From: Branchiostoma floridae
Taxonomy: Eukaryota > Chordata > Leptocardii > Amphioxiformes > Branchiostomatidae
Direction of reading: 5' to 3'
Assembly (NCBI RefSeq): GCF_000003815.2
Contig: NC_049995.1
Location: 8,289,095 to 8,341,847, forward strand
DNA length: 52,753 nucleotides
The position numbers were made by a program, and so were the translations under genes. Shown here piece after piece: positions 43,590 through 52,753 of this stretch (the first letter of the stretch is position 1; each line of letters opens with the position of its first letter). The notes under the pieces were generated by a model, which was given only the letters and a program-made list of their open reading frames with translations, ran no database searches and had not been told where the DNA came from.

Positions 43590-44127
43590 TTGTGTGTCTG
43601 TGTGTGTGTAAACAAAATAACTCAAGAACGGTTGAGTGGATTGGTTTCATACTTGGTGTGTTGGTAGTGTGTGATGAAAGCTGAAAATGATTAGATTTTC
43701 GGCCCCCTAGCAACTCCCCTTGGTACTGCAGCGCAACTTCCGGTTTTGCTATCTAGGTGTTCTGAACATACCATGGTCACGATATTTAAGTGTTAGATAG
43801 CTCTTGTGCTCAGGAAAAAGCGACATAAGTTTGGGCCCCCTAGCGTCTAGTTTGGGGATAGCAGGGGCATTTTTGTCAAAAACTTCTGAAGAGGATAACT
43901 CTAGAAGGGAACAGCGGATTTTCATGATTATTGGTATGTAGGTACCTTAGACAATGTTGTACAAGATAAGATACTAATTATGCAAAATAGGAGCACATTT
44001 GCATAATTAATGAGAATATTCTATCATAATAGTTTTTTCTACGTATCTCTTGTCCCGGACGATATATGGTCTTGACATTCAGGTGGTAGACAGCTTTTAG
44101 CGTCATGACAAAGTGGGGCAAGTTTCA
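43590..44127 (+). repeat. Dispersed repeat R, right part
   Basis: Begins with GTGTGTGTCTGTGTGTGTG and AACTCAAGAACGGTTGAG and continues to GTGGGGCAAGTTTCAGCCC. It matches 36830-37275 inverted and ends exactly where the inverted MFSD6 copy begins. Confidence 0.85.
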
Positions 44128-45084
44128 GCCCGGTATGAACTCCAGACAGTCGCTCAAGCGATTGTAACGACAACTTTCTTATCAGTGGGTGAGCATTTAT
44201 TCTATCTTTTGTTAATGACTGTCGTGAAAACGGGGTCATTGTAATCAGTTTTTGTTTTTGTGTTGGTGCCTGTCGTAGTTATCATACGCGCAGATGATAG
44301 TAACTTTATTGCTCTCTAGAAATGGGAAGGAAGTGTGGGGTCATGGGGTCAGGCTGTCAGGAAGTAGAGGTCATAAGTTGATAGAGTCAGTCATTAATCA
44401 GGCACGACACAAAGGTTAAGAAACGGGTCAATGGAAGAGCCTACTCACTGAATTAAGAGGTCTGTCTGTATTTTTTCACAGTTATGCAAATGAGGATCTA
44501 ACTTGCATAATTAATGCCACAATTCCTTAGTCGCAAATGATTGTATCTACAGGGGACCCTCTGGGGGACCTGGTCGGCGGACAAGTTTTCGACCAGTACG
44601 GCGCCGTGGTGCTGTTCAGGGCCTTCGCTGTGTCCTGTCTGATCGGATGCTTCCTGTTCTACCTGCTGTATGTGTGCAATGGGGAAAAAGAGAAGACCAC
44701 AGGTGAGAGCATTTCTTATGACATGCTAACAGGTAGTTTTTGTAACATGTTCAAGTAGTTTTTGTAACATTGTAAGGTAGATTTGGTAACATTTTCCTAT
44801 CTACGTTTTTGTTCTTATAGAAGGAGACCCGCACCCCGAGGAGGAAAAGGAGAGGAAAGCGACTTTGGCACCAGGCGACGAGGATGTGACCAAGATGGCG
44901 GCCCTGGAACCGGGCGCGTTCCTCAGGGGAGGGAGTCTGAGTAACAGAGCTGGAGAAAACATCGGCCACATCAGCCTGGTCAGGCCACAGGATCAGTCGG
45001 AATGAATGAATGAAGGATCTTCATTGTTCGACAGTCAATACAACAAAAAAAAGTAATTTGTACTAGTTTGTTCTATAGATCTAA
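44128..45084 (+). pseudogene. Inverted partial copy of the MFSD6-like gene 3' end
   Basis: The copy is colinear with the reverse strand of about 17885-19650. It has the last ~55 nt of exon 4 (ELQTVAQAIV, donor GTGAGC), intron, exon 5 at 44553-44702, a short 118-nt intron, exon 6 at 44821-45005 with TGA, and 3' flank including the GAATGAATGAATGAAGG stretch. Splice sites and frame are intact, but about 75% of the transporter is missing, so it cannot make a transporter by itself. Introns are retained, so it arose by DNA duplication, not retroposition. It might still serve as an exon donor to a transcript. Confidence 0.87.
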
Positions 45085-45520
45085 TGACAAGGGCTGTTTC
45101 TTAAATATTGACAACGCTGTGATTTCCAATAACATGTTCATTTAGTCTACAAATGCATCAGTGCCGCAGGTCAGTGTGAGTGCAAGTGGAGGTTGGCGAA
45201 AATAACAGAACAGCGCCGTAGTGAACGAACCCCACGGTGACGAAGGCGTGCCCCACGTGCAGTGAGATACCACCTTAAGGGTCGTTCCCAAGATCGTGTT
45301 GTTCGAACAAATATTATCATACAAATTACAAACAGAAACTGGTTTCAGGTTTATTCTTAGTTACTATCAACGGCAAACTGAGCACAAGCACACAAATGTT
45401 AAAGGCCATTGATAAATCAGTGTTTATAAAATCGTAAAAACGTTTTAACTATTTATTTTGTTGTGATTAGAGTCGCATATCAAGAGCATGCTCGCAAGTT
45501 AATCTTTCTGCTGTTAGTAC
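45085..45520. other. Intergenic, nothing recognised
   Basis: No gene, repeat or element could be supported. Confidence 0.4.
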
Positions 45521-45522
45521 CT

Positions 45523-45755
45523 AATAAGCTCTTACACACTTCGGAGTACGCATGTGCAGTGACAGGAATTGTGGGTAATATGTCAAAGGTGAAGGTCCCT
45601 GAGACATAAACAAAGCGCGCCTGGACATTGTTATCCAAATCACGACAATGATAGAGACGAGAAAACGTTTACAACTCAGGGGCCCTCACCTTTGACATAT
45701 TTCCTACAATCCCTGTCACCGCGCATGCGTACTCCGAAGTGTGAAAGAGCTTATT
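45523..45755. mobile_element. MITE with ~75-bp inverted repeats
   Basis: Arms AATAAGCTCTTACACACTTC to TATGTCAAAGGTGAAGG on the left, and CCTCACCTTTGACATAT to GAAGTGTGAAAGAGCTTATT on the right. Same family as the split element at 21855-23850, whose insertion site is intact here. Confidence 0.87.
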
Positions 45756-45939
45756 CACAACATTTAGAACATCGAGACCTCTGTACTCACTCATTTCGAT
45801 GGGTAATCATCATTTTCATTACTCAAAACGTGAGTCACTTACATAAAACCCCACTTTACAGTAGAATGTGAAAAACTATTAATTTAAAGTTAGCTTGTTA
45901 GATTTCAGTTTTTCTATCATTCATTGATTACCAATTGCA

Positions 45940-46215
45940 TTTACAAACCTTTTTAAATCCAGTTGCAATTACAAATGCAGTATTCGGACAAGGATCTCCA
46001 ATAACAATCAGTATAATAAATGTGATATTGTCTCAATATATTACAAAAAGATCTGGGCTAAATACTAAGTATCAGTCAGGATTTGGGATGTATAAAGACA
46101 ACCACTTACAAGGATTTCCACTTACGATAATCATAATCAATATGATATTGTCCCAATCATAAATTTCATTATGAAAAGATCTGGGTTAGATATTATGTAT
46201 CAGTCAAGATATATA
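45940..46215. repeat. ~120-bp tandem duplication
   Basis: Two diverged units share AAGGAT-TCCA, TGATATTGTC-CAAT, AAAAGATCTGGG-TA and GTATCAGTCA. Confidence 0.7.
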
Positions 46216-46394
46216 TGATTATGTTAGGCATGCTTGTCTCCCACTCACATACATTAATAGCCATACAAGTATTTTACATCAGGCGTGCCCTATGTACATG
46301 TAGAGATTCAGTATTTGGTTACAGATTGAATCTTCATCGGATTCCTATCACCCTCAGTTTACAAAAAGACATTCATGTTTTCATAGTAAGTCAG

Positions 46395-46530
46395 TATGTG
46401 TGTATGTATGTCTGTGTCTGTTTATGTGTGTGTGTGTGTGTGTGTGAAAGAGAGAGAGAGAGAGAGAGAGAGTGTGTGTGTGCTTGCGTCTATGCATGTA
46501 TGTATGTGTGTGTGAGTGAGTGTGTGTGTC

Positions 46531-46566
<36 letters not shown>

Positions 46567-46611
46567 TGCTTGCGTCTATGCATGTATGTGAGTGTGTGTG
46601 TCTGTGTCTGT

Positions 46612-46674
<63 letters not shown>

Positions 46675-46675
46675 T
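46395..46675. repeat. (GT)n/(GA)n microsatellite next to the receptor stop
   Basis: Repeats include a ~52-bp pure GT run. On the minus strand it is the very start of the receptor 3' UTR, about 15 nt after TAA. Confidence 0.93.
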
Positions 46676-46689
46676 AGTCTGTAGCATGG

Positions 46690-49456
46690 TTAGTTAGCAG
46701 TGTTAGTTTCTGGTGCCGTGGCTTCAGTTTTACCTACCAGATCTGTCATGGGTATGTCTGTACTAGGGTTAGTTTCTGGTGCCGTGGCTTCAGTTTTACC
46801 TACCAGATCTGCCATGGGTATGTCTGTAGCAGTGTTAGTTTCTGGTGCCGTGGCTTCAGTTTTACCTACCAGATCTGTCATGGGTATGTCTGTACTAGGG
46901 TTAGTTTCTGGTGCCGTGGCTTCAGTTTTACCTACCAGATCTGTCATGGGTACGTCTGTAGCAGTGTTAGTTTCTGGTGCCGTGGCTTCAGTTTTACCTA
47001 CCAGATCTGCCATGGGTATGTCTGTACTAGGGTTAGTTTCTGGTGCCGTGGCTTCAGTTTTACCTACCAGATCTGCCATGGGTATGTCTGTACTAGGGTT
47101 AGTTTCTGGTGCCGTGGCTTCAGTTTTACCTACCAGATCTGTCATGGGTATGTCTGTAGTAGGGTTAGTTTCTGGTGCCGTGGCTTCAGTTTTACCTACC
47201 AGATCTGCCATGGGTATGTCTGTACTAGGGTTAGTTTCTGGTGCCGTGGCTTCAGTTTTACCTACCAGATCTGCCATGGGTATGTCTGTACTAGGGTTAG
47301 TTTCTGGTGCCGTGGCTTCAGTTTTACCTACCAGATCTGTCATGGGTATGTCTGTACTAGGGTTAGTTTCTGGTGCCTTGGCTTCAGTTTTACGGACCAG
47401 AATTCGACCCATCTTGTGTATGCAAGTAGCAAGGTCAGTTTCCGGTGCCGTGGCTTCGGATTTACTGACCAGAATTCGACCCATCTTGGGTATGCCTGTA
47501 GCAGGGTTAGCTTCAGGTGCCGTAGCGTCAGTTTTACAGACTAGAACTGTCATGGGTATGTCTACAGCCGGGTCGGTGCCAGTTGCCGTGGTTTCAGTAC
47601 CCCGGACAGAGCTCTGTTGATTACCGGCGGCGGTAGTGGTGGGCCTACCGGCGTCCTGACCAGGTTTACCCGGACGGAAGCGCTCTCTGAACTTTGACAT
47701 CCACGTCAGCACCACATCTGATGTCAGCGTGAGCAGCAGCGTCAGCAGAAGGCCCTGGGAGGCGTTCAGCACGATGAAGATGTACTCTAGAGCCCTGCTG
47801 TGCGCGTACGGCACAATGAAGCCGATTATCCAAGTGAACCCGGTCATAAATGAGATACGCAGGTACACCCAAGCCTTGCTGCTGTTCGAGCGAACCAGCG
47901 CAGCGTCCGCTATATGGAACGACTTCCGTATGGCCAACAAAGTGTGGATGATGAGGCCGAGGTTTATCAGAAGAGCACAGAGGACTGGGGCGCCAAAAAC
48001 GATCAAGCTTCCCGTGGGGCTACCTATCCAGCAAGCCTGCTGTCCGTACCCCACCCTGACATCACTGCAGGGACAGAAATCCACAAACGCCGTCAAGCCG
48101 ACGACCAGCACCGGCACCAGCCACGTGTACAGGATGTACTTGCGCAGCGAAGCTCTTTCGGACTCTTGGCGAAACGTCAGAAAGAGGTCCAAAGATAGCG
48201 CGTTCATTGAAGTGAACGCAGACAGCAGGAGGTAGTGGAGGAGTATAGCAAAACCAGTACACGCCGGTCCTTCGGGTATGAGCACTCGCCCCACGAATAG
48301 TGACTCTGCAGTTGTCATGCATAGGACCACCTGAACTTTCAGCTTCCCACCCATTTTCTTCCACTGTTCGGGCCGCCTGGAATACACAACGAAAGCGACC
48401 GCCGCTACAGCCGACACGACCACGAGGCCTAGTGTCAAGTAACCCTGGTCGGCTTCCCAAGGGTTGTCTGTTGTTCCTCCACGCGTGTCATTGGAGAAAT
48501 ACTGCAGTATACACTCCCCACACACCAACGCCGCTGTGTTCTGGATGGCCACCTGCTCAGCAGCGCATGTCACGTTTGCACTCAAGAGATGGACACTACC
48601 GTTAGGTAGAGCTTGGAACTCTTCAGACGTGAAAAGCAAAGCCGGGGTGCTGCAGTTTTGGAAGGTCACACTTTTATTTGCTGAGCCTTGACTTGTGTGG
48701 TCATCCTTGAGAAGCCTACATGTGTCAACAAATGGGTCGTATACACTGTTTGGAGGACAATGCGTAGGGTTGTCTTCATCGTTATCATCACCAAAGTTGA
48801 AGAGATTAGTCAATGAAATACAGTTTGGGAAACAGCCATGCACGTTGCTGGTGGCAAATGGACACGGTATCAACTTTGTACTTGCAGCAGGAGACAACCC
48901 TTCGCACAGAGCACAGTGTACGTTTTTGTAAGACTTATACAAACCCCTCATAAAGAGCTTGTAGGACCTGCAGGAAGATTCATCACAGTTAACATTGGAC
49001 GAATCAAACTCGTGGTAAAGGCATTGTTTACCATACTGGTCTAGAAATTCTAAGTTGCTGATACCAAGGCATTCCGTGTGATTGTCAACAATGGTGTGGT
49101 ACAGTTGTGTACTTGGAGTGGTATGATGTGTAGAAGAGTTTATCAGGCCAGTGCACCTAACTGTAGACTCCCAAGGTTCTACTTCAGACAAAGACACATT
49201 GTTACAGAAAGCACAGAATATGTTTCTATAAGAGACAGTTGTTCGTACATTCTTAACAGGCATTCGGTCGGCAAGTTCGCTCGGGTTGAAGAGATCCACC
49301 TGTTTCAAACACTGTTGTCTTGTAACGTCATCTGTCCAGTCGTCTGGACAGTCAGCAACCAACCAATAGGATGTCCCTTGGTAGAAGTCTGGCACACACT
49401 TCCACTTTTTGTCGGGGTGATCGGGGGTCATCTGAGCGATGTCGCTGCACCGTTCT
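46690..49456 (-). CDS. Receptor last exon: Cys-rich ectodomain, 7TM, repeat tail
   Basis: A 2,767-nt exon after acceptor AACTTCTCCATAG; it starts ERCSDIAQMTPDHP and ends with TAA. The ectodomain has paired Cys motifs (FCAFCNN, HCALCEG, VCGEC) and many N-x-S/T sites. Helices run from about GYLTLGLVVVSAVAAVAFVV to YIFIVLNASQGLLLTLLLTL. The tail has Pro/Thr-rich 22-residue units, ten of them nearly identical (46703-47362), preceded by about three worn units (with KMGRILV). The stop lies only ~15 nt from a long CA/GA microsatellite. Confidence 0.87.
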
Positions 49457-51480
49457 CTATGGAGAAGTTAAAGGTTTAATGTTAAAGGTCAAATCATTCC
49501 CACACACTTCGGTTGATAGGGAACAGTTTCGGCAAGAATCAAGAGCTGCAAGTATGATATTGCATGGTATTATGTTCCACAAAATCAGAAGGGTGTATAT
49601 TTGGTGCCCATGTCTGTGTTCATTGTATGGTACTATCATTATTGAAGTTATTTAAAAATTGTTGTACTATGGTGTCATAAACGCTTTAAAGCTCAAAGAT
49701 GTACTCACTCAAAGTCTTTACAGCAATCCCCGAAAACGCGACAATTCTTGTCACAGTTGCAACTCTCAACTCGTAGATGACGCGTCCCACACATTCCGTC
49801 ACATGAAGTAAGCGTGGATCGGAAAATATTGCGTGTACATGGTTCTACGTTGACGTTCACAGACGTTGGATCTATGAAAGAGAAGGAATGATCGTTGATT
49901 GAATGGTTGGGTAAAACTTTACATTCGAATTCGTATTTAACGCTACTTTAATTAAATCCGTTGTAGTTTAAATGTGTAATTAGGGATATCAAGTCGGCTG
50001 GTGGCAGTTTCAAACTGCAATATCTTGAAAATGTTGCAATTTTAAACCAACTTCGTCAATTTGATAACCCTGTTTTTAGAAGTAACGGATATAGGATATC
50101 CAACGGATAAAGGTGAACTAGCGTTGATGCCAGTTTACCTTTATCCGTGGAGTAGCCGCTATCAGTTGTAGTTAAAAAAGATTAAAAATATTTCAGTGTG
50201 CGTCCACTTGACATACCGAAGTACGAGTACATTGATTTTAAAGACAACGGATATAGGTTACCCAACGGATAAAGCTCACCTGCACATTCCATCACATCGC
50301 AGTAGGCCCACCTATATATCGGGTGCACGTCCGTGGTGTAGCACCAGGGCCGCTCCTTGTTGTCAGGGTTACGGCAGAAGTTCTCCTCCAGGCCTGCATC
50401 AGGATGAGCCTGTGGTGTGTGGGGATGGCTGTGGGGGGACTGGGAGTCCCATCTCTGACACACCCGGTCTCCTGCCCTGTACAGATATACGGTATATAAA
50501 CGTGTAAAGAGTCTGTGGTGCAGTGTGAGGATGGCTATGGGGGACTGGGAGTCCCATCTCTGACACACCCGGTCTCCTGCCCTGTACAGATATACGGTAT
50601 ATAAACTTGTAAAGAGACTGTGGTTTGTAGGGATGGCTGTGGGCAAAATGGGGGGACTGGGAGTCCCATCTCTGACACACCCGGTCTCCTGCCCTGTACA
50701 GATATACGGTATATAAACGTGTAAAGAGCCTATGGTGTGTAGGGATGACTGTGTGTGTGTGTGGGGGGGGGGGACTGATCCAGGAGTCCCATCTCTGACA
50801 CACCCGGTCTCCTGCCCTGTACAGACATACGGTATAAAAACGTGTAAAGAGTCTGTGTTGTGTGTGGATGGCTGTGTGGGGACTGGGAGTCCCATCTCTG
50901 ACACACCCGGTCTCCTGCCTTGTACAGATATACGGTATATAAACGTGTAAAGAGCCTGTGGTTTGTGGGGATGGCTGTGGGGGGATTGGGAGTCCCATCT
51001 CTGACACACCCGGTCTCTTGCCCTGTGGAGTAGGGCACAGCATGATCAAACAAATAAAGAGGCTTTTTGTATGTATGTAAATACTTTGCGACCGCATCTG
51101 TAAGCAGCGACACCTATTGCTGCAGTACCCACAGACAAAGAAAAGTGAACCAGTTTGAATTTCCCTGGGTGACGGACAGTATAGTCAGCAACACGTCGGT
51201 AGAAATAGAGCAAAGGCTGTGAAAAAAGAAAGGACTCTTTATTCAGTGACGTACCAACCAGATGAAACTATTCCCGGCGTAATCAAACATCTATTTTCGG
51301 GCGGACCTTGCTGAAGAAGATAGAGAGATTTCATATTAGGAAACACAATAAGTACTTCGCATCATTTCATCGTACTTTTTTACTGGTACAAGAAAAACAC
51401 AAAACTGTTTCCTTACCTGCTCATGCGTCCTGCGTAGCTCCTCCCATTGTCACTTGCATAGAAGCAACGGGTCGGTTTGG
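46690..51480 (-). CDS. Kringle / somatomedin-B / seven-helix receptor (Methuselah-like), 5' partial
   Basis: Minus-strand exons: 51417-51480, 50280-50476 (or a longer form from 51022), 49709-49871 and 46690-49456. Phases 1-2, 2-1, 1-2 and 2-end agree. Domains in order: kringle, somatomedin B, a ~300-residue Cys-rich and N-glycosylation-rich ectodomain, seven membrane helices, and a cytoplasmic tail with 22-residue repeats. The helices fit the secretin/adhesion/Methuselah class: SMNALSLDLFLTFR ends helix 3, FTWIIGF lies in helix 6 and VLNASQGLLLTLL in helix 7. No clear GPS cleavage motif (HL-S/T) is seen. It should be a plasma-membrane receptor; the ligand is unknown. The 5' end and signal peptide are not found. 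Confidence 0.83.
46703..47362 (-). repeat. 66-bp coding minisatellite, ten copies
   Basis: Ten head-to-tail 66-bp units encode a 22-residue motif (TDIPMADLVGKTEATAPETN plus PS). Units differ by A/T at one site and NPS/NTA at another. Because the unit is a multiple of three, the opposite strand is also open, but that is not evidence for a second gene. Confidence 0.93.
49709..49871 (-). CDS. Somatomedin-B domain exon of the receptor
   Basis: A 163-nt phase 1-2 exon, acceptor TCTTTCATAG, donor GTGAGT. It encodes SCDGMCGTRHLRVESCNCDK then NCRVFGDCCKDFE, and the last Cys of the knot (EERC) comes from the next exon. Eight cysteines in somatomedin-B spacing are visible. Confidence 0.85.
49937..50125. 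mobile_element. MITE family E, copy 4
   Basis: TTAACGCTACTTTAATTAAA on one side and GATAAAGGTGAACTAGCGTT on the other; the left repeat is worn. Confidence 0.75.
50127..50279. mobile_element. MITE family E, copy 5, abutting the kringle exon donor
   Basis: Left end CAGTTTACCTTTATCCG; right end GGTTACCCAACGGATAAAG, followed at once by CTCAC, the complement of the kringle exon GTGAG donor. It lies back to back with copy 4. Confidence 0.72.
50280..50476 (-). CDS. Kringle exon 2 of the receptor
   Basis: With acceptor TATCTGTACAG and donor GTGAGC it is 197 nt, phase 2-1. It encodes AGDRVCQRWDSQSPHSHPHT then ENFCRNPDNKERPWCYTTD and RWAYCDVMEC, the classic kringle core. The first ~67 nt together with the acceptor are repeated five more times upstream (to 51022). 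Starting at 50581 or 51022 would also keep the frame open. Confidence 0.85.
50377..51022 (-). repeat. Six-copy tandem array of a splice acceptor plus start of the kringle exon
   Basis: Units of 103-123 bp contain a ~37-bp intron-like piece with TATCTGTACAG and ~67 bp of exon (GGCAGGAGACCGGG...). Exon/intron borders lie at 50476, 50581, 50693, 50816, 50919 and 51022. The outermost copy has a different upstream intron (CTACTCCACAG), which suggests the ancestral acceptor. The fifth copy has CTGTACAAG. Confidence 0.9.
51417..51480 (-). CDS. Kringle exon 1 of the receptor
   Basis: A 64-nt phase 1-2 exon, acceptor CAATTTTAG, donor GTAAGG. It encodes KPTRCFYASDNGRSYAGRMS, the N-terminal part of a kringle (first Cys, NGRSYxG), in phase with kringle exon 2. 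Confidence 0.75.
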
Positions 51481-52023
51481 CTAAAATTGTTGAAGAAATG
51501 GAAAACGATGTATCATAAGTGGGCTGATACAGTGAGTAAATATACCGAATGGCTTTTGAAAGATTAGCATAGCATAAATTACGAATATCTAATTACAAAT
51601 GTTACATCTTGATATGTTAGGTATTAAAGATATACGAAAACAAGTGTGGCTTAGGTTGAAAATCTTAAAATCTCAGCAAAATCAGTGAATTTTGTAAAAT
51701 ATACCTTTCAGAAACCGATTACCATAGCAACATGTTTGTTTGTTTGTTTAAACCTTTATTTACGTCAATCCAGGAATACCTGGAATCTCAGCCGTGACCT
51801 CTCGATCTCATGTCAGCTAGCCTAGACACTCGGCCACTTGACGCCAAATGATTGATATACCATAGGTTTTCCTACTGGAACAGTAACTTTTGAGTTTCAA
51901 CTTTGTAGAGTAAGTTGCTAAATGCATATCATGGAAGCTCATCTGTATCTGAAGTAATCCTAGTACAATGCTAAATTTTCTTCCAACAGAAAAGTATACA
52001 AGGATTAAATTTCTTTAGTATCA
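51481..52023 (-). mobile_element. Upstream intron with SINE-like insertion (about 51735-51845)
   Basis: On the minus strand AAGTGGCCGAGTGTCTAGGC resembles a tRNA head and AAATAAAGGTTTAAAC plus (AAAC)n a tail. CAGGAATACCTGGAATCTC resembles a stretch at 18810-18850. The rest is unremarkable. Confidence 0.5.
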
Positions 52024-52445
52024 ATAGTTTCCTATCCACACTGCGCACTCATTGGATCATCCTTCATATGTGATTAAGTTATGGGGATAGCGCCGAAGTC
52101 GCGCGGCGAAAACGGAACCCTTGCCAGCTGTACACGAATATAAAGGAGGGTGGGTGGGTGGGTCGGTTTCTGATAAATCCCCTCCTCGGGAAAACCCTGT
52201 TTCCCATCGAATCTCTCTCCAGCTGTTACTTCCTGGGTCGACCTCACCACGCGCTCCTCGGCGTTGCGGATGAATCCAACAAGAGGCAGTAGGGTGATCA
52301 TCCCTTGTACTTATATGGTTGTGAGAATCATGTGATTCAGGATCAACCAATGAGCGCACAGTGAAGATAGTTTCCTATCCACACTGCGCACTCATTGGAT
52401 CATCCTTCATATGTGATTAAGTTATGGGGATAGCGCCGAAGTCGC
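52024..52445. repeat. Pair of identical 79-bp direct repeats
   Basis: The sequence from ATAGTTTCCTATCCACACTG to GCCGAAGTCGC occurs at 52024-52102 and 52367-52445 without any difference. A 264-bp spacer lies between. CCAAT-type boxes are present on the minus strand. The nature of the unit is not known. Confidence 0.85.
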
Positions 52446-52753
52446 TTACCTTCACCTTATCCCCATGCTAACTTGTTACTTCATAAATCTACACATTCTC
52501 TAACTCCTATACTTTACCCCCTTCCTTATCATTGAAGTTCTCTCTACTTCAACATTTCACATCTCTTACCCCCTCCCTTATTCTCCATTTTCTCTCTACC
52601 TCACCTTCTCACGTAACTTCAAACACCCTCTCTTATCTTTCTTCGTACCCCTTTCACCCATTCTAATAAAACTCGAAAGGCGTCCACTCTTTCTTTCATA
52701 TTCCCTCATTTCACTGGCCTCAAAACCGTGGAAGTAATCAAAGAATTCCCCCT
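52446..52753. other. Pyrimidine-rich right edge
   Basis: CT-rich sequence with TAATAAAACTCG near 52663. No coding exon was recognised. Confidence 0.4.

Noticed and set aside
46700-47620. 306-codon plus-strand frame opposite the receptor tail
   Set aside because: Shadow of the 66-bp repeat; the minus-strand frame continues into a clear 7TM domain.
50399-51097. 232-codon frame as a separate gene
   Set aside because: Frame-shifted reading of the kringle acceptor array.
52057-52359. 100-codon minus-strand frame as the receptor first exon
   Set aside because: No signal peptide, no donor in phase 1, and it lies between two identical repeats; it may belong to a repeat unit.

Overview
The window looks like lancelet (amphioxus, Branchiostoma-type) nuclear DNA. 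This is an inference from several things together: intron-rich genes with symmetrical phase-1 domain exons, shuffled extracellular modules (LDL-receptor class A, discoidin, kringle, somatomedin B), a Methuselah-like seven-helix receptor, a CARD plus B-box protein, a SABATH-type methyltransferase, and introns packed with short inverted-repeat transposons and minisatellites. No rRNA, tRNA or CRISPR was seen. Exons were called by hand from splice signals, matching phase and recognisable domains; untranslated exons are not defined.

Layout. (1) About 404-17005, + strand: a secreted or surface protein with three LDLa modules, two discoidin (F5/8C) domains, a Cys-rich segment, a 30-copy decapeptide repeat, further LDLa modules and an acidic tail. 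Its 5' end lies off the left edge. (2) 17943-24654, - strand: a complete six-exon major-facilitator transporter of the MFSD6 type, tail-to-tail with gene 1. (3) 24655-31686: intergenic, mostly decayed transposons. (4) 31687-33275, + strand: a two-exon CARD/B-box protein. (5) 34161-41997, - strand: an eight-exon SABATH-like carboxyl methyltransferase with a two-codon first coding exon. (6) About 42890-45084: a patch made of a decayed copy of part of gene 4, a dispersed repeat also found inside gene 5, and an inverted copy of the 3' end of gene 2. (7) 46690-51480, - strand: the 3' part of a kringle / somatomedin-B / seven-helix receptor whose cytoplasmic tail carries ten 22-residue repeats. Its 5' end is not found in the window. 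(8) 51481-52753: no coding exon recognised; one 79-bp sequence occurs twice without change.

The genes do not form an operon or an obvious pathway. The shared theme is structural plasticity. Coding minisatellites sit in genes 1 and 7. The start of a kringle exon is repeated six times together with its splice acceptor, and an acceptor-containing piece of the last MFSD6 intron is also tandemly repeated. There is a local inverted segmental duplication, and one transposon insertion can be dated relative to it because the duplicate keeps the empty site. The most unusual items are the six-fold acceptor array in the kringle exon, the one-nucleotide frame conflict in the decapeptide-repeat exon, and the plant-type methyltransferase family in a chordate-like genome.
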